Shown: positions 1 to 12,402 of the stretch, in pieces
Layout: each line of letters starts with the position of its first letter
Position numbering within the stretch: the first letter of the stretch is position 1
Assembly: GCA_030685235.1 (NCBI GenBank)
Contig: MU839159.1
Span: 124,001 to 188,000 of the forward strand
Length of the DNA stretch: 64,000 bases
Source: Copromyces sp. CBS 386.78
Taxonomy: Eukaryota; Ascomycota; Sordariomycetes; Sordariales; Sordariaceae
Direction: 5' to 3'
The notes under the pieces: generated by a model
Told to the model about the DNA's origin: nothing
Databases searched by the model: none
Seen by the model: the letters and a program-made list of their open reading frames with translations, nothing else
Translations under genes and position numbers: made by a program

Positions 1-2758
1 AATCTTGAATGATGACTAGGTAAGTACCTCTGTACTGAGTATCACTTGTTTGAAAGTGTATAAATCAAAGCCTTGCTGGCGGGTTCCTGGCGACGGCACA
101 ACTAGGTAGGTCGACTAAGATGCTCGAAGACACGGTCAGCTTGCTTCATGGCGGGCCGTAGAGGTAAAATGTAGTGTAGTGTAGTGTGGTGTACTCTGCG
201 CAGTCGATCTGACAGGAAGAGTGCGTGCCATTCAGCAACGGGACGCAGCGGACCACGCTGACTTGACGACGTCGACCGTACGTAGGTAGGTACGCAGTTG
301 TACGTAGCGTTGCTCGTGGGTACCTGCCTGCCTTTCTGAGACTTTTTGGTCGCGTGTAGCGGGGAGCAGTGGATGAACCGGCTGGCGCTGTGACTGACTG
401 ACTCTTATGACCGACTGATAATTGGCGGACTGGGCTTTGATGTCTTCACTTGAGAGATGGAGCGAAAAAAAAAGTCTTTTTGATATTCTGTCTAGACTTA
501 GCAGTTTGTGCCATCTCCGGCCATCGGACTTTCCAAATCGCCCTATACTGCCCACCTCCGATATTGACTCTTTCTGCTGTGTTGGTACGGCCGCGAACCG
601 GTATCATATGCAAGCGGCCGTGGCGCAGAATACCGAATTACAGACGTCTGGCGCGTGTATAATATATGAGCAATTCGCCGTTATTACGGATCCGTAAACC
701 AAGACGACACGCCTCAGAAAACTCTTTTTGGCTCGACGTTGATAAGCGGGGAAATCGGGCCTCTGATGGAGGGGCAGGAGGGGCAGGAGGGGGAGGGGTT
801 GGGGCTGCCCCTCACTGGTTGTGTCGTCCAAAAACTTCCACCCAATGAGGACAGCGGGCGCACGCTCACAAGGGCAAGTCCACCACAATGTTTGAGGTGG
901 CAGGCAGGGGACCGGTTCGCATGCAGGCTATGCAGCAGTGTGCCGTTGTAACCCCCACATTTGTGCACCCGAAATGGTATGGTTCAAATGGTTGCAGATG
1001 GCTACTGCAAGGTGTTGTCCAGGGACGAATCATCGCAATGATTGATCCCCTTGGACCGTGAAACAGCAGTGCCGTCACCATTCTCACTTTCTGTTTGGCG
1101 TGCAGCGTGTTGTGGTTGCCATCGCAATTCGCGGCTTTGCTCAAGGCCGGTGCTATTTGCCAACACCAACAACGCCCACGACCACGACACCCCCGGCACC
1201 ATTTCCATTCGCCTTTTAATCCTATCGCAATCTTGGTCGGCCGATCGCACCGCCTTCGGCCGGGAAGAGTGTAGGAACCTTGGTAGCAGAGCGGACCCGG
1301 CGGCGGATTACCCGGTGCCCAGGGCTTCCGTGGACGGCTTGTCATTGGCCTACTAGCCACTCAGCTAGCAAGGAACGGAGACCTTTTGTTGAACCCATGC
1401 CGAAACCGCTGCCATGGTCGGACATATGGTGACAGGGGTATGGCTTCCGGATTCCGGATCATCTGGAACCAAGGACGACGACAACAATCGACGAGGGCCA
1501 AACCTCACTGCAGTACCAAAAACTTGTAGGAGTCAACAGGCTCCAGCCTTGGGGTATGCCTTGCTCCTGTAATTCTAGCCTTATGTCCTCATGCATCACC
1601 AACAACAGGCCTTTGGTCTCACGGCTCAGGTTCCAAAATGTGCTAGGACTGCTAGCAAATGGCGTAAGTGCGTGTTCGTGTGTCTCGGAAATGGCTTTCT
1701 GAAATGGATTTGGAGGATGTGGTCCGTGTGCGGTACTTCAAACTAATTTGGGTTAATTTTTTACTAAAGTCACTTTTCGGCTGTACCTTCTAACAATTTT
1801 TGGCGATTTCCAGGCCGGTTTTTTCTTCTGAAATTGCTTGGCAATTGATTTACTCCACTTCCCTGGATGCGTGCTTTGTGGTTGGTCTAAACAAGTCTTG
1901 GCGGGCCAAATTTCAGAAAATCGATTTCAGCATCTTCGAGGTGATGAAGTGCTTTTCTGAATGCTTCATGACTGCGCCCAGACCACTTTGTACCTCCCAA
2001 CTGCCAAGACATTTCAGAAAGCCCATTTCCGGGACACACGAACACGCACTAACACGGGGAGCGCTCGTCAGTGTGGGGTCTTGTTGGCTCAACGGAATGA
2101 TGGATCTGATAAAAACCACGCAAGGCCAGCAGGCTACACCCACACGCTCACCGTACCGGCACTAAAACCACGGCTAGCTGCGGACTCGAGTCAGTCTCGA
2201 AACAGCATACCTCGGGGTCCTGTATTCCGACAATCGCCAGCTGCCACTTGGTCAGTAGAGGTAGGCAACGATCGGTGGCGTAGAGCCTTGCGGTTGACAG
2301 GAGACCCTTCTTGTGGCTTTTCAGATTCCTGTTGAATAAAAGGGTATTAGAGAAAGTTGGATGTCCGGATCTCAATGCACGGGGCCTGGCATGTTAAACT
2401 CGAGCTGCTTATACATATAAACATTGGCGTCGTCCTCGAGGCTTGACCCTAATAAAACATGCCCAGACTTCATCTACCGCACGCTACTGCCTGGAATCAT
2501 GCTATAAATTGTACTTCGGCCGGGCTGCCGGAGAGAGCTTCGGACAACTCGGGACTCCTTCGCCAGTTTCGGAGATAAGCTACTCCAGACTGCGTACAGG
2601 GTACCCGCTCGAGACATAGCGCATTGCCAAGCATTTTAATTATAGTCGATGTGTAATCAAAGCTACAACCGTTAACTTGACGGACGATGATACCACCAAG
2701 ACAAGTCAAAGTTTCTTTCCAGATAGCTGTATTTAATGCCTCGCCATCTGCCTCGTTC
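1..2758. other. Intergenic, no supported gene
   Basis: I found no reading frame here with splice-site support or a recognisable family. Open frames are short and overlap on both strands. A short imperfect GTAGT repeat lies at about 171-195, and TAGGTAGG-type words occur near 100 and 280. Bases 1-230 could be the edge of a neighbouring gene, but nothing shows this. Confidence 0.5.
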
Positions 2759-3326
2759 TCAGCCTTTTAAACATGAAACGGAAGCCAAAGCGTACTTCAT
2801 AACATAAGTAGTGCATAGACTGCTCACAGCATGTACAAGTAGCGCCATCAAGGTGCGCCACGCTTCCGAAAAGCCTTGCGCCAGCTGCCTGACAGCATAC
2901 CATAGGGTGTCCAAGGTACCCACGCCCACATGGGAGTAAACAACCTGAAAAACTATTATCACCAACGCCATGTCTACAAGTCCGCAAATCCCCGCATTGC
3001 TTGCCGGAAGTAAGAGAGTGTGGTGTCACTGGTGTGGCGAGGTACCTTGAGGACTGAGACACTGCATAGGGAGATAGGGCATATCGGTGAGCTTGGTGCA
3101 GCCTCGACTTGAAGACACCAAGTTGGAACCCCGTGCCATACCGTCGTCCCCCGTCCTCGTCCCAGTCCCCCATTATGACCATCGAACAGGATAATGAGAA
3201 GACAATACCGGAGGCTACAATACCCAAAAGGAGAGAGTCAGTTCCGTGGACCGCAATGCTGATCCTCCGATACAAGTTCCCGGCTCCGTGCCGAAACATG
3301 AAAGCAAACAGGAAGGCATGATACAT
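2759..3326 (-). CDS. Hypothetical membrane protein, two-exon model (doubtful)
   Basis: Not recognised. The model joins 3046..3326 and 2999..2759 across a 46-nt intron (donor GTACCT, acceptor CAAG), giving 173 aa in frame. The ATG at 3326 is genuine. The first exon has a hydrophobic stretch (SLLLGIVASGIVFSLSCSMV) and the acidic word GDWDEDGG. The second exon is also hydrophobic (VDMALVIIVFQVVYSHVGVG, then LMALLVHAVSSL). Two to three membrane helices are plausible. Three things are odd: the intron is at the lower size limit, its AAG acceptor is weak, and the start lies only 9 nt after the stop of the zinc-finger gene on the same strand. That spacing is abnormal for a fungal gene. It may be a truncated remnant, a 3' UTR reading frame, or part of the upstream transcript. 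Confidence 0.35.
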
Positions 3327-3335
3327 CCAACCTCG

Positions 3336-4429
3336 TCAAGTACACTTGTCGAATCGCGGGTCATTTACACTCATCATCGACTGCCGAAACTGCCTCCTCT
3401 GTGTCTCACAATGTGTTGAGCACGTAGGGCACACCCACCCGTGCTGCTTGATCCTCACTCTCGTCAACAAACACTTGTTGCAGCGCCACCACCCGCTCGT
3501 CACTGCGCTCTTGGCCCGTGTCAGCCACCAGTCCTGGTCGTCCTGCTTGCCGCGCCGTGTCAGGTCCTCCTTGTGGAAGTTTCGGAGGTGGTCGCGGAAG
3601 TGATCATCTCGCACAAAGGCCTCTTGGTGCCGCAGGCACTTCTTGTAGTCGCACCGATATTCCTGCTTCATGTCGTCTGAAAGATGGGTTTGCCGGTGTC
3701 TCTTCAGGTCGGCGGCCCGGCTGAACGCTCTGTCACAACCGGGATGGAAGCATGTGTTTCTTCTCCTCTCTGGGACTGGTCTTCTGTTTCAGACGGCCAA
3801 GGTCAGTCAGTTCGTTGCCATGCTTTTATCTTGACCACGGTGGCTGCACAACGCCGGATCATCGGATCAGGGTGCTGCACTTACCGACTCGATGCTTGTT
3901 CCAGCTTAGCTTGGACACTCTGAAGTACCACAGCAATGGTGAGGCGGCACCGCTCAAGGACATCGAAGCCTTTTAGGTGGAGGAGGAGCTGATGGGCCGC
4001 CTCTTGAAGTATCACGCTGACGGGAGGAAAATGGACGCTATGTCGGCTGAACACATGGTGAAGCTGCTTGGTGAGGACATCCTGCACTCCTACTCTTTCG
4101 GGGTACTCTTTTTGGCGACTTCTGGCTCGCTGTATCGCCTCGCAGACCGATTCTGAAGTAACCACAGAAGGCATGAACATCTCTCCCCGATACTGATTGT
4201 CTAAAGCAAACTTGGCAGCCATTGTAGCGTAGTTTGCCATCTCGAATATGTCGGAGATCGTCATGTTGAAGACCTGCAACGGGCTGGGTGGTGAGATAGT
4301 GTCCGATGAGTATGTAGCGGTTGAGTCACTGCTATCGGACCTTCTCATGCTGACCGAGTTGAGATCATACTGACATAACTCTCCAGAGGCTTCGGGGCCC
4401 GGCGAATATTGGAGATCAGTGCAATCCAT
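3336..4429 (-). CDS. C2H2-type zinc-finger protein, putative transcription factor
   Basis: Two exons, 4429..3885 and 3783..3336, give 330 aa. The intron (3784..3884) has a GTAAGT donor and a CAG acceptor preceded by a CTGAC branch-like word. The join restores the frame into the first finger. Finger 1 is a classical C2H2 with C193, C198, H211 and H215 (CFHPGCDRAFSRAADLKRH). Finger 2 has C226, C231, H247 and H252 with an insertion. A further Cys pair set follows at C283/C286 and C300/C303. The N-terminal half is Ser/Thr-rich without known motifs, then helical. Ascomycete proteins with this finger layout are usually annotated as nuclear DNA-binding regulators; the target is unknown. The ATG at 4429 is the first in frame. 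The DNA-binding role is inferred from the fingers alone. Confidence 0.82.
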
Positions 4430-6739
4430 CTCTGAGAATCCCTCGTGGATCAGGGCTCAACTCAAACGCAATTCAGCAGAAGTTACTGTTGCGGTCTGAG
4501 TTTTGTAGGTAAACCGGTACACGCCAATGCTGATATATCTTGATAGTTAATTCGAGTTAGGTGAACAAGCAAGCGAAGCAACTTCACTTGGCAGGTGATG
4601 AAGGGAGAGGAAATAAAAAGGTCACGGCATGCAAAGCTACGTGAAGCTTGTCCGGGGACTTTATGGATAGAGGATGAGCTGAATACCTCTGCACCAATAT
4701 CCAGATTACAGCCATGGCTTTTACACGGCCCTTTCTGAAGTGAAGCGGGACTATCAGTCACTACGCATTCACCGTTCAAATAGGTGAGGCGAGCGGATGC
4801 TGACTTGGGAACGCACTGCACTGCCAGTTTCAGTCCTGGAAAATTGGCCCTACGGAGCCCTGAGGCGTCGTGTTGTATCCAAGCTCGGTTGCAGGCCAAA
4901 GTGCCATAGTCTGGATAGGAATCAATCTTTGTCAGACAACGACCTCTGCTGTCCAAAGGAGGGTTTCGAAGAAACAGAGTCGAAATGCTACCTACCCTTG
5001 TCAGACCAACCATAGCCGACGTGAAAGATAACTGAGAGTGTCCACACCGAACATGCTTCAAGCCACAGACCGTTTCATCCTATGGACACTTTTGCTTCAC
5101 CATGTGGGATGTTTAGCAGACTTTGTCGCTAAGTGGTTGACGAGATTGTTGACAAGGCTCTCCGAATGGTCATCGGAGTGTGAAGGCATTAAGCCAAGGA
5201 GATGTGCCGGCATTCCTGCCAAAGCGAAAGGCGGTCAGAAGAAACATATCAAAAGAGGCTTAGCCAAGAAGCCTTAACCTGTCTCGTTGCATATACCGTA
5301 ACATATGCCCAGTACGATGTCAAGGACTAATTACCTTGCCTGCTTACCTCACAATATCCTACACTCAACGGCAACTCCCATCTGTGACCAGATACTTGAA
5401 AGGTCCTTTAGCAAGACCTGGTCCATGCTCTCCCACCATATTCGGAAAGCAGAGCGACGGCAGAAATGCCAACCACCACCCGCGAGGCAGTTATTATGCG
5501 CAGCTATGTGGCGTAGCAAACGTGCCTACCACTAGAGCTGTGACCGGTTACCCCCACATATTCACAGAAGTATGATACATAACAAGAGGATATATATTTC
5601 ATCTCCGCATGTCAGGCAGGTATGTACCCTCCGAATCTACAAGGAAGGTACAGTACCTTCCGTCCGGCAGCGGCCCAGCCTCCACATGGCAATCCGCCCC
5701 CGCGCGGCATTCCATCTTCGACAGCTGCACATTGCCTTCTGTCAGCCAGAGCCGACATCGAGGCAGGAAATTTGAAAATCAGCGAGTGTCAGTTTTGGGT
5801 TCAATGTCAACATTAATAAGGCTGTAGATTCAGGCAGCCACCCGTTTCATTTTCGGTGAAGGAAGGCCAAATGCAGGAATGGTGCAGCTTGACATAGGTA
5901 GGTAAAGTGATGACGCTACCCCACTGCCCTACAGCCTATGAAGACCACCCGCCTGTATAGAAAGCTTGCATTTCGTTGTTGAAGGTGGTGCAATCGAGCA
6001 TCGAGATAATCACTGGGTTGGCGTTGCTTTCCAGGCATAAAACGGGTGCATCTTTTCTTATTGAGGCTCGTCTTTACTGATGACCAGCTAGTCCCTCGTA
6101 GATCAACCTGAATCTCTGCCTCATTAGTATTGCTCACGGAGCGGATGAATGATCATTCTTGGGAGGATTTGATGGCAAAGGAACACCTCTACAGTAAACT
6201 CGCTCTACTTCTACGCCCTAGGGCCGCCTTCCCACTCCGACGCTTATACACCTTCGCAGCCTGGCAGCTGAAGCAATGTGTTAGCTCTTAACTCTGTACG
6301 GACAGAATTGTTTCGGAAGGTCTTCTAGTCTTCTGTAAATCCCGAGTTGAGAGCCTGTCAAACGACCGGTAGACAGCGGGCCGATAAACCTCGATTCACA
6401 CAAAGAAGCAAAACAAGCCTGAAGTTATCGAGAAAGGTAAGGTTACGCTGACGTGGTAGATGAAAGCTTGTACCGCTGTACTGTGATCAGCAAAAGCTAA
6501 GAACGCTCCATCTTCAATACTAAGGAGAAGTCGATGGGCTTCACCGTAGATGGGTTACAAGCTAATGACTTGCACTAAAGCCCGCCGTAACCTATCACCC
6601 TCCTACCCCCAAGCTCGAGAAAATTGCAAGCACCTCATAGGCTGTGTGCAGATTCTCAGAATACGGTTACAGCACTGACAATAGCAAACCTAAGCGATAA
6701 GCACGCCAGCTTCTGTCCGGGCCGCGTAGCAAAACCTCC
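4430..6739. other. Intergenic, no supported gene
   Basis: This holds the promoter side of the zinc-finger gene and the 3' side of NOT3. A 192-codon open frame at 4483-5061 (-) and a 79-codon basic frame at 5038-5277 (+) overlap each other. Neither shows domain character or splice logic. A TAGGTAGG word lies near 5896. Confidence 0.5.
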
Positions 6740-8856
6740 TTATACTTCGTCCTCAAGGAACTTGTAGGTGAACTTGAAGTCGGCCTTCCTGCGATTCATC
6801 CTGGATGTGGGCGTTAACCATGGGGTCTGGGGCGCTTCATTCGGGGGCTATACCATACCATGTGCTCTCGTAGTCAAAGAAACGATAGGTTCCTTGTTCG
6901 AATTCCTCCGTAATCGATTTCGGCTCCTCGTGTCGCTGGAACCATGTCTGATACTGTTTGTGAAACCTCCAACTTTGGTCCTTCAGCGCCTTGGCCGCGA
7001 GGTATTGTTGATACGTTCCCTGTTTGTAGTAGAAGACATAGAAGAGGGTGTCCGGATCAATCCGCTGGTAGAGTCGAGTATCCTCAAAGATGGCCAAGGG
7101 TTCCTGCGGGAACTGGTTGTGCGTGTGGTATCTAACATCGGGGTAGTAAGGCCGCGGCAGCTCAGTGTCAAGGGCACTCGGTTTGTTCGCTAACGCCGCC
7201 GCGTGCATCCTCTGCGTAGCAGGCGCATCCACAGGTGCTGGACACTTCTTGGTAACCTCGTATGACTCGACCAGGTCCTGCAAGGACGCTGGTAGATGGT
7301 AAATTGACTCCTCTTCTTCCGCTTCCTCGATGGGCTTAATACCATTGCTTGCACCGTTCGTTTGGGGAACTGTGCACACGTTAGTACGCGAGGTCTGGCA
7401 TGGATGCGGACTGTTCCGACCTTTCGGCTGTGTCTCCACGGCTTCTGGTTCGGTTGTTGCTTTGGAAGTCGTAGCTGCAGCAGCTGGTGCCGGTGCCGGT
7501 GCCGGTGCCTTGTTGCGCGAAGACACATTCTTGGCCGGTTCAGCCTTGCTCGTTACCGGGGTATTCGTAACCGATCCGCCAGCAGCTGGGGGTACCGCAC
7601 TTGCTATCCTCTCCTGGGAAACTGGCTGCGCCGTTGCCACGCTAGGAGAGTTTGCTGCGCTGGTCTTGACGTACGATGCTGGTAGCGACGAGTTGGCCGT
7701 TGGCGGCGGGGGCAGAGGCGCGATTCCTACACCACTCTTGTCGCTCGCGGCTGCCGCAGCTGCTGCACTGGCATACTTTAGACCCTCGGCCGGCCTTGTG
7801 GGGAGTGATGCCGGCTTCATAGGCACATTGCTTGCCGGTGTATTGCTAATGCTTGGCAGTGTATTGTTGTGGACTGTCGCCAACGTCGGTAGTGGCGACT
7901 TCAACTGCGCAGAAGAGCGTCGTGTCGATGATGCTGCGACTGTCTCGGCCGGGGTACGCTGTTTCGCCGCCGGCACGCTCGCCGGCTTGGGCTCGGGCTC
8001 GGGCTCGTCCTGGACCGACTGGGCATCCTGTGAGGATCCCTTGTCATTGTCGACATTCATCCCGTAGGCATCCTCTTCTTCCTCCAGATTCAGATCATCG
8101 TAAATACCCTCGTCGTCCATGAAATCCTCGTTCATGCCATCGGTAACGTAGTATCTGATGCTTTCTTCCAGGTCGTTCACTTGCTCGGTCTCGACGCCGC
8201 CGTTCTCCAAAGATCGCCGAATCAGCTCCAGCTTCCCCTGGTGCCATTTGTGTCGTTCGATGATGCGCTCGATTTCGCTTATCCGGTCGGCCTTGGCGCC
8301 TTGTCCCTTGCCCCTCTTCATGGTGGCCTGTATTGATTCGCTCTCGGCCTCGAGGGTCTCGATCTGTTGCTCCAGCTCGTCGACCATTTGGCTGAGGAAT
8401 TCGCCCGCTTCCAACTTGGCTTGCTCTTTGGGGTCTAGCTTGGCCGCAGCCGACAGGCCCTCCTTGGAATACGCCTTGGTCTTCATGGCCTTTTCTACGG
8501 CCTTGAACTTTTCCATTTGCTAGAAATACCGGTGAGCTTTGGGATGTTCATGGCGCTACACGGAGGAGAGTCCATGCTCAGCAACCAGCAGGGATACGAA
8601 CCGTCTCTATCAGGCGCCTATGCTCCAGTAAAGGAGCCTTGTCCTTGATGTCGTTGCTTGCTGCCCATGTCTTGATCTGGTCTCGAAGCCTTTGCAGCTT
8701 CTTGATTTCTCGTTTCAGGTTGTCCTCAAGCTTGTCCTTTTGGGCGGGGTTGTTGGACTGCTCAATCTTCTCGTAGATGGCCTCAAACTCCGCCACGCCT
8801 TCTGCGACCTTCTTGAAGCACTTGTCGACTTCTTGCGCAAGCTTTCGGGCCGCCAT
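6740..8856 (-). CDS. NOT3: CCR4-NOT complex subunit Not3 (Not3/Not5 family)
   Basis: Three exons, 8856..8602, 8519..6859 and 6800..6740, give 658 aa. Intron 1 (82 nt) joins LIET to QMEKFK. Intron 2 (58 nt, GTATGG...CAG) joins EST to WMNRRK and restores the conserved end [11 protein letters not shown]; without it the protein would run into an intronic stop. Residues 1-240 are the Not3 N-terminal domain ([20 protein letters not shown], then [20 protein letters not shown]), a coiled-coil region. A long Pro/Ala/Ser-rich linker follows. The last 110 residues are the NOT box ([20 protein letters not shown]). In the family the NOT box pairs with Not2 and docks on Not1, and the complex deadenylates mRNA and acts in translation and decay. 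Length and both end domains match fungal orthologues. The two splice junctions make this one of the firmest calls. Confidence 0.96.
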
Positions 8857-10718
8857 CGTGTCAGACTGTTTCTCGTAAACTCAAATGCAGGATGAGGTGT
8901 CGGAGTGCGCTCTGGGTGCGGGATGAGCGACGATGGTGTAATGTGCTGGTGTGGTGGTTTCGGGATGTTTTAGGCCCCACGCGACCAGAAGGTACCGGGC
9001 TACTGCAGCAGTAGCGGTCGACTACGTTCTCGGGGCTTCGAGCCGTCGTCGGAAGGGAAAGACGACGCGAGGCGAGCTGATTTCGGAGCCTCCTTGGTTA
9101 GCTGGTGGGACCAAGCGAGATTGACTTGAATGGGACTTGGGTCTTGTGTGCGACTGGGTTGTGAATGCATGGACATTATGTAGAGATATGCTGTTTGGGG
9201 CAATGCGCCGAGGCTACCAGCTGTCGCAAGGCCAACCGGAGGGCAGGGCGTCACGGGCAACGGGCAACAGGCAACGGGCAACGGACGGATTGAATCACCT
9301 CTGATTCAGGAGTAACGGTAGTAGTACGGATGTTGATGTCGATGTGGTGGCGGTGGTGCTCGATGGCGATCCCCAATTTGGTGATTGCCTGGCGTGGTCG
9401 GCGTCGTCGTCGTCGTCAATAAATGATCCGAGACGGATTTGTGGTTTGGGAGAGAATGAGGAGGTTTGCCCTGGTTGTGCGGATTCGGCGAAGAGAGATG
9501 ATTGCGATCCTGCCCAGGTCGACGACCACTGTAGGTAGTAGGTACCTGCCTGCCCTGTCCGTAGTGCGGGTGTACTCACAGAACTCCAGGGCTGTTTGGG
9601 ACCGTCCCGTCTCAAGCTGTCCTTCCTGTCCTGTATTCTAGAGGGGGAAGGTACCACTAGTATTGCAATAATAGGCGGGTACTTCTACCTACATATCAGC
9701 CCATGAACTTTTGTTAGCCTGGTTCTTGCCCCATATTTTCTTACAAGGGGGTTTGCAAGGCAGGACAGGTCTATCTACGCTATCTGATTGGCTGAAATCG
9801 CCTAATCTCAAGGTGAGAAAGAGTTGACAGACGGCCGCACACAAACCTCTTATTCAGGCACACGACCGCCAGAATCACCCAGAATCAAACCTCCCCACCT
9901 TCTATAATAGGTAAAGTTAGAGGGCATTCACAGTCTATTTGCAGGGCATTTGCAGCGGTTTCATACCCTGTCACCTCCCCTGTCAAAAACCCTGTATGTA
10001 GGTACCGAGCTAACGAACTTTCCAGGGCTCAAGTGTACCTCTACCTCTAGACAGCGGCAGGCAGGTTGCTGTAGTATGAGGCAGCACTCAGCACCGGTCC
10101 TTCAGGCCATTCTTTTTGTGGAGATGGGACGCGAGCGCTGTTGCCGAGATGGAGGCATTGAAACAAGACCCACTCTACACCTCATGCTCCTCTTTAACGT
10201 CAACCTGGCTCGTCTCTTTCAACTCTTTAATCGTCTATCGGGTGCACTCTGCTCCCTTTTAGCTGCCTAACAATCCATGGGCTGGAGAACCCTTACCACC
10301 TCAACTTATCTAGATTTTGACAGAGATTGGAGTTGAAAAAAAGCCCCATCGGACTAAGTGTCGAGACCCTGCTATCTACACTCGAAATGCGTGCACTGCT
10401 GGTGTAGAGGTACTCTCCCCGAGACTTGGGTCAAACCCAACATGGCTCTAGTCTAGCATATCTACTTAATATCAGATGCCCTTTCAAGGCTATGCCTTCC
10501 ACTTGGGATTATCAGGGCAGCAAACCGGCTCCGCAATTAGGGGCCGTTTCAGTTTCTTATTCCACTTGAGTCACCTTCCCTGCCTGTGTCTAGGTGTCTG
10601 TCATTTAGTCTATCTCGCGACCTTGCTCTTCATCCACGCTCAGCCAAACGACGTTACAACTCTACCTAACTCGCAACACCAAGGGACACATAGCACTTTG
10701 GGAACAAGAAAGCGCAAA
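8857..10718. other. Intergenic between divergent NOT3 and DTD genes
   Basis: Divergent promoter region. Pyrimidine-rich patches and TAGGTA words occur (for example near 9533 and 9995). A 120-codon minus frame at 9295-9657 is Ser/Thr/Gln-rich, probably from simple sequence in the NOT3 5' leader. No gene is supported. Confidence 0.5.
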
Positions 10719-11594
10719 ATGAAGGGTCCGTATAGCCAAATTTCCACCTCTCTGGTTGTCATTACGTGTACAGATAGCCAACTTATCACATGCAGCAATT
10801 CTCCAGCGCGTGCTCTCAGCCTCTGTGACGGTCGACAACCAATTGGTGTCCTCTATCGGCCAAGGCATTCTCGTTTTGGCGGCTGTTGCCCCCGGCGACA
10901 CGGCAAAGGAGGCTGAGGCTCTGGCATCCAAAGTACTCAAGTTGAAACTGTGGGATGACGAATCAGGAGGACGGGTACGACTCTTGCTCGCAAAACACGC
11001 ATGGACTGGAGTGAACCCTTTCTAATGGCCGGGCGCACCGCAGTGGAAGAAAAGTGTCCAAGACATCGGCGGCGAGGTATTGTGTGGTGGGTAGCGTCTT
11101 ACCGGGTTGGCTGAAGCTCTCATTACAAGGCTAACAAGCAGCCATATCGTGTAGTTTCTCAGTTTACCTTGCTTGCTTCTACCAAGAAGGGCAGCAAGCC
11201 CGATTTTCATGGAGCCCTAGGCTCAGATGAAGCAAAGACCTTGTATGATATGTTCTACAAAAAGGTCCAGGAAGGCTACACTCCAGAAAAGGTCAAGAAC
11301 GGTGTTTTCCAGGCTATGATGCAGGTCGCCTTGGTCAACGATGGACCGGTGAGTACTCCAACAGAGCACTCATAGGCCTGAGATAGGCCAAAAGCCCTAC
11401 TAACATGACAGCAGGTCACCCTCGAGGTATCGGCCACGCCGGTAGCGCAGCAGCAGCAGCAGCAGCAACAACAGAAGAAGAAGGAGGACCAAAAGCTTAA
11501 TCCGAAACAGCAAAAGCAGCCGCAGCCAAAGGCCATGGAAGACGGCCAAGCGGCCGCAGCAGACAAGGCGCCTAGCTCGACAGATCAAATCTAG
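10719..11594 (+). CDS. DTD1: D-aminoacyl-tRNA deacylase (DTD) with glutamine-rich tail
   Basis: Five exons, 10719..10725, 10796..10974, 11044..11086, 11155..11348 and 11415..11594, give 200 aa. Exon 1 is only 7 nt (ATG AAG G), spliced to give MKAILQRVLSASV, the usual DTD start. Both family signatures are present: SQFTLLAST at residues 78-86 and NDGPVT at 138-143. The last intron cuts that motif between GP and VT. DTD hydrolyses D-amino acids mischarged on tRNA in the cytosol; this follows from the family. All junctions keep frame and use GT-AG sites. The body ends near residue 150, the usual family length. It is followed by a run of nine Gln, then a Lys/Gln/Ala-rich tail of about 40 residues that is not part of the catalytic fold. 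Transcribed toward CYP40. Confidence 0.94.
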
Positions 11595-12402
11595 GTGGCC
11601 GAGGGGTTGCATAGTTAGAAGGGCGTGAAATGGAAAGGGCTTATGTAATGGCCAAATGTAGAGCCGGGAATGGTGATATGCTAGAGAGTAGACGTAGAGT
11701 TCACCTCTAGAGCAATGAGGTGCCCTTCCCTACGGCCTCTAGGTACACCACCTCTACATGTCGCATCTTGGGAATACTGGTGGAGCCGCAGCTTCTTTAG
11801 CCGCTCCCGCTGCGAGTACTTACCAAGTACCCATCCCGTACTTGTGTGCCCTGGCAGCTTGAAATAGGTACCTTTAGGGACTTTGTGAATATCAGATGAA
11901 AGAAAGATGAAGGAAACCGGACGGGAGCTAAGCACATCGCTGCCCCACCATTCTCGAATCTTCACGAAACCAATTCACCCCGCCTGTAGCCAGCTGTTTG
12001 GACTGGGGGAGGAAATCAGTACCGGCAGCGACTCCCTTATTTCAACCAACCTATCTCCCATACGCCGTGCTCGTACCGCGCAGTTGTGCTACCTGCATAC
12101 TTTCCGCCTAAGGTACCTACGTACCAAATATTTTGGTCAACGTCAGAATACAGCCAGCAGCTGGTCGCGACAGGTGAGTTAAGCTTCTATTTGCGCTCGC
12201 TCCGTAGACATCATGATACCCAGACTGCTTGCCGCCTCCCTCCCTCCCTCCCCGCCTACTATTTTCGCCGTGGACAAACAGTTTGCTTCCGTCGTAGTTG
12301 CTTGAGCTATATATGCTAATTGAAGCTCGTTCAATCGCAGTGCAGTAGTTCAGACTCACACCACTTTCTCGTGCAACCCCGATTCCTCGATTCAGACCAA
12401 CC
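11595..12402. promoter_or_regulatory. DTD 3' region and CYP40 promoter/leader
   Basis: Contains the probable 3' end of the DTD transcript and the CYP40 promoter. Reverse-palindromic words such as GGTACCTACGTACC occur at about 12112. A CT-rich tract lies at 12231-12252 and a TATATATG word near 12308. No extra gene is supported. Confidence 0.5.
12174..12340 (+). other. Candidate 5' UTR intron of CYP40
   Basis: A strong donor (CAG|GTGAGTT) at 12174 pairs with a CGCAG acceptor ending at 12340. A branch-like TGCTAAT lies 23-29 nt upstream of the acceptor. The CYP40 ATG follows 62 nt later. Inferred from splice signals only. Confidence 0.4.

Noticed and set aside
866..1360. 164-codon minus-strand frame
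   Set aside because: Overlaps another frame on each strand, begins in DNA without promoter or splice logic and matches no family.
4483..5061. 192-codon open frame on the minus strand upstream of the zinc-finger gene
   Set aside because: No domain, low-conservation-style composition, overlaps a basic plus-strand frame; most likely chance in leader DNA.
7330..8067. 245-codon plus-strand frame rich in Ala/Gly/Val
   Set aside because: Exact antisense of the Pro/Ala/Ser linker of NOT3; composition effect.
9295..9657. 120-codon minus frame before NOT3
   Set aside because: Ser/Thr repeats from simple sequence in the probable NOT3 leader; no domain.
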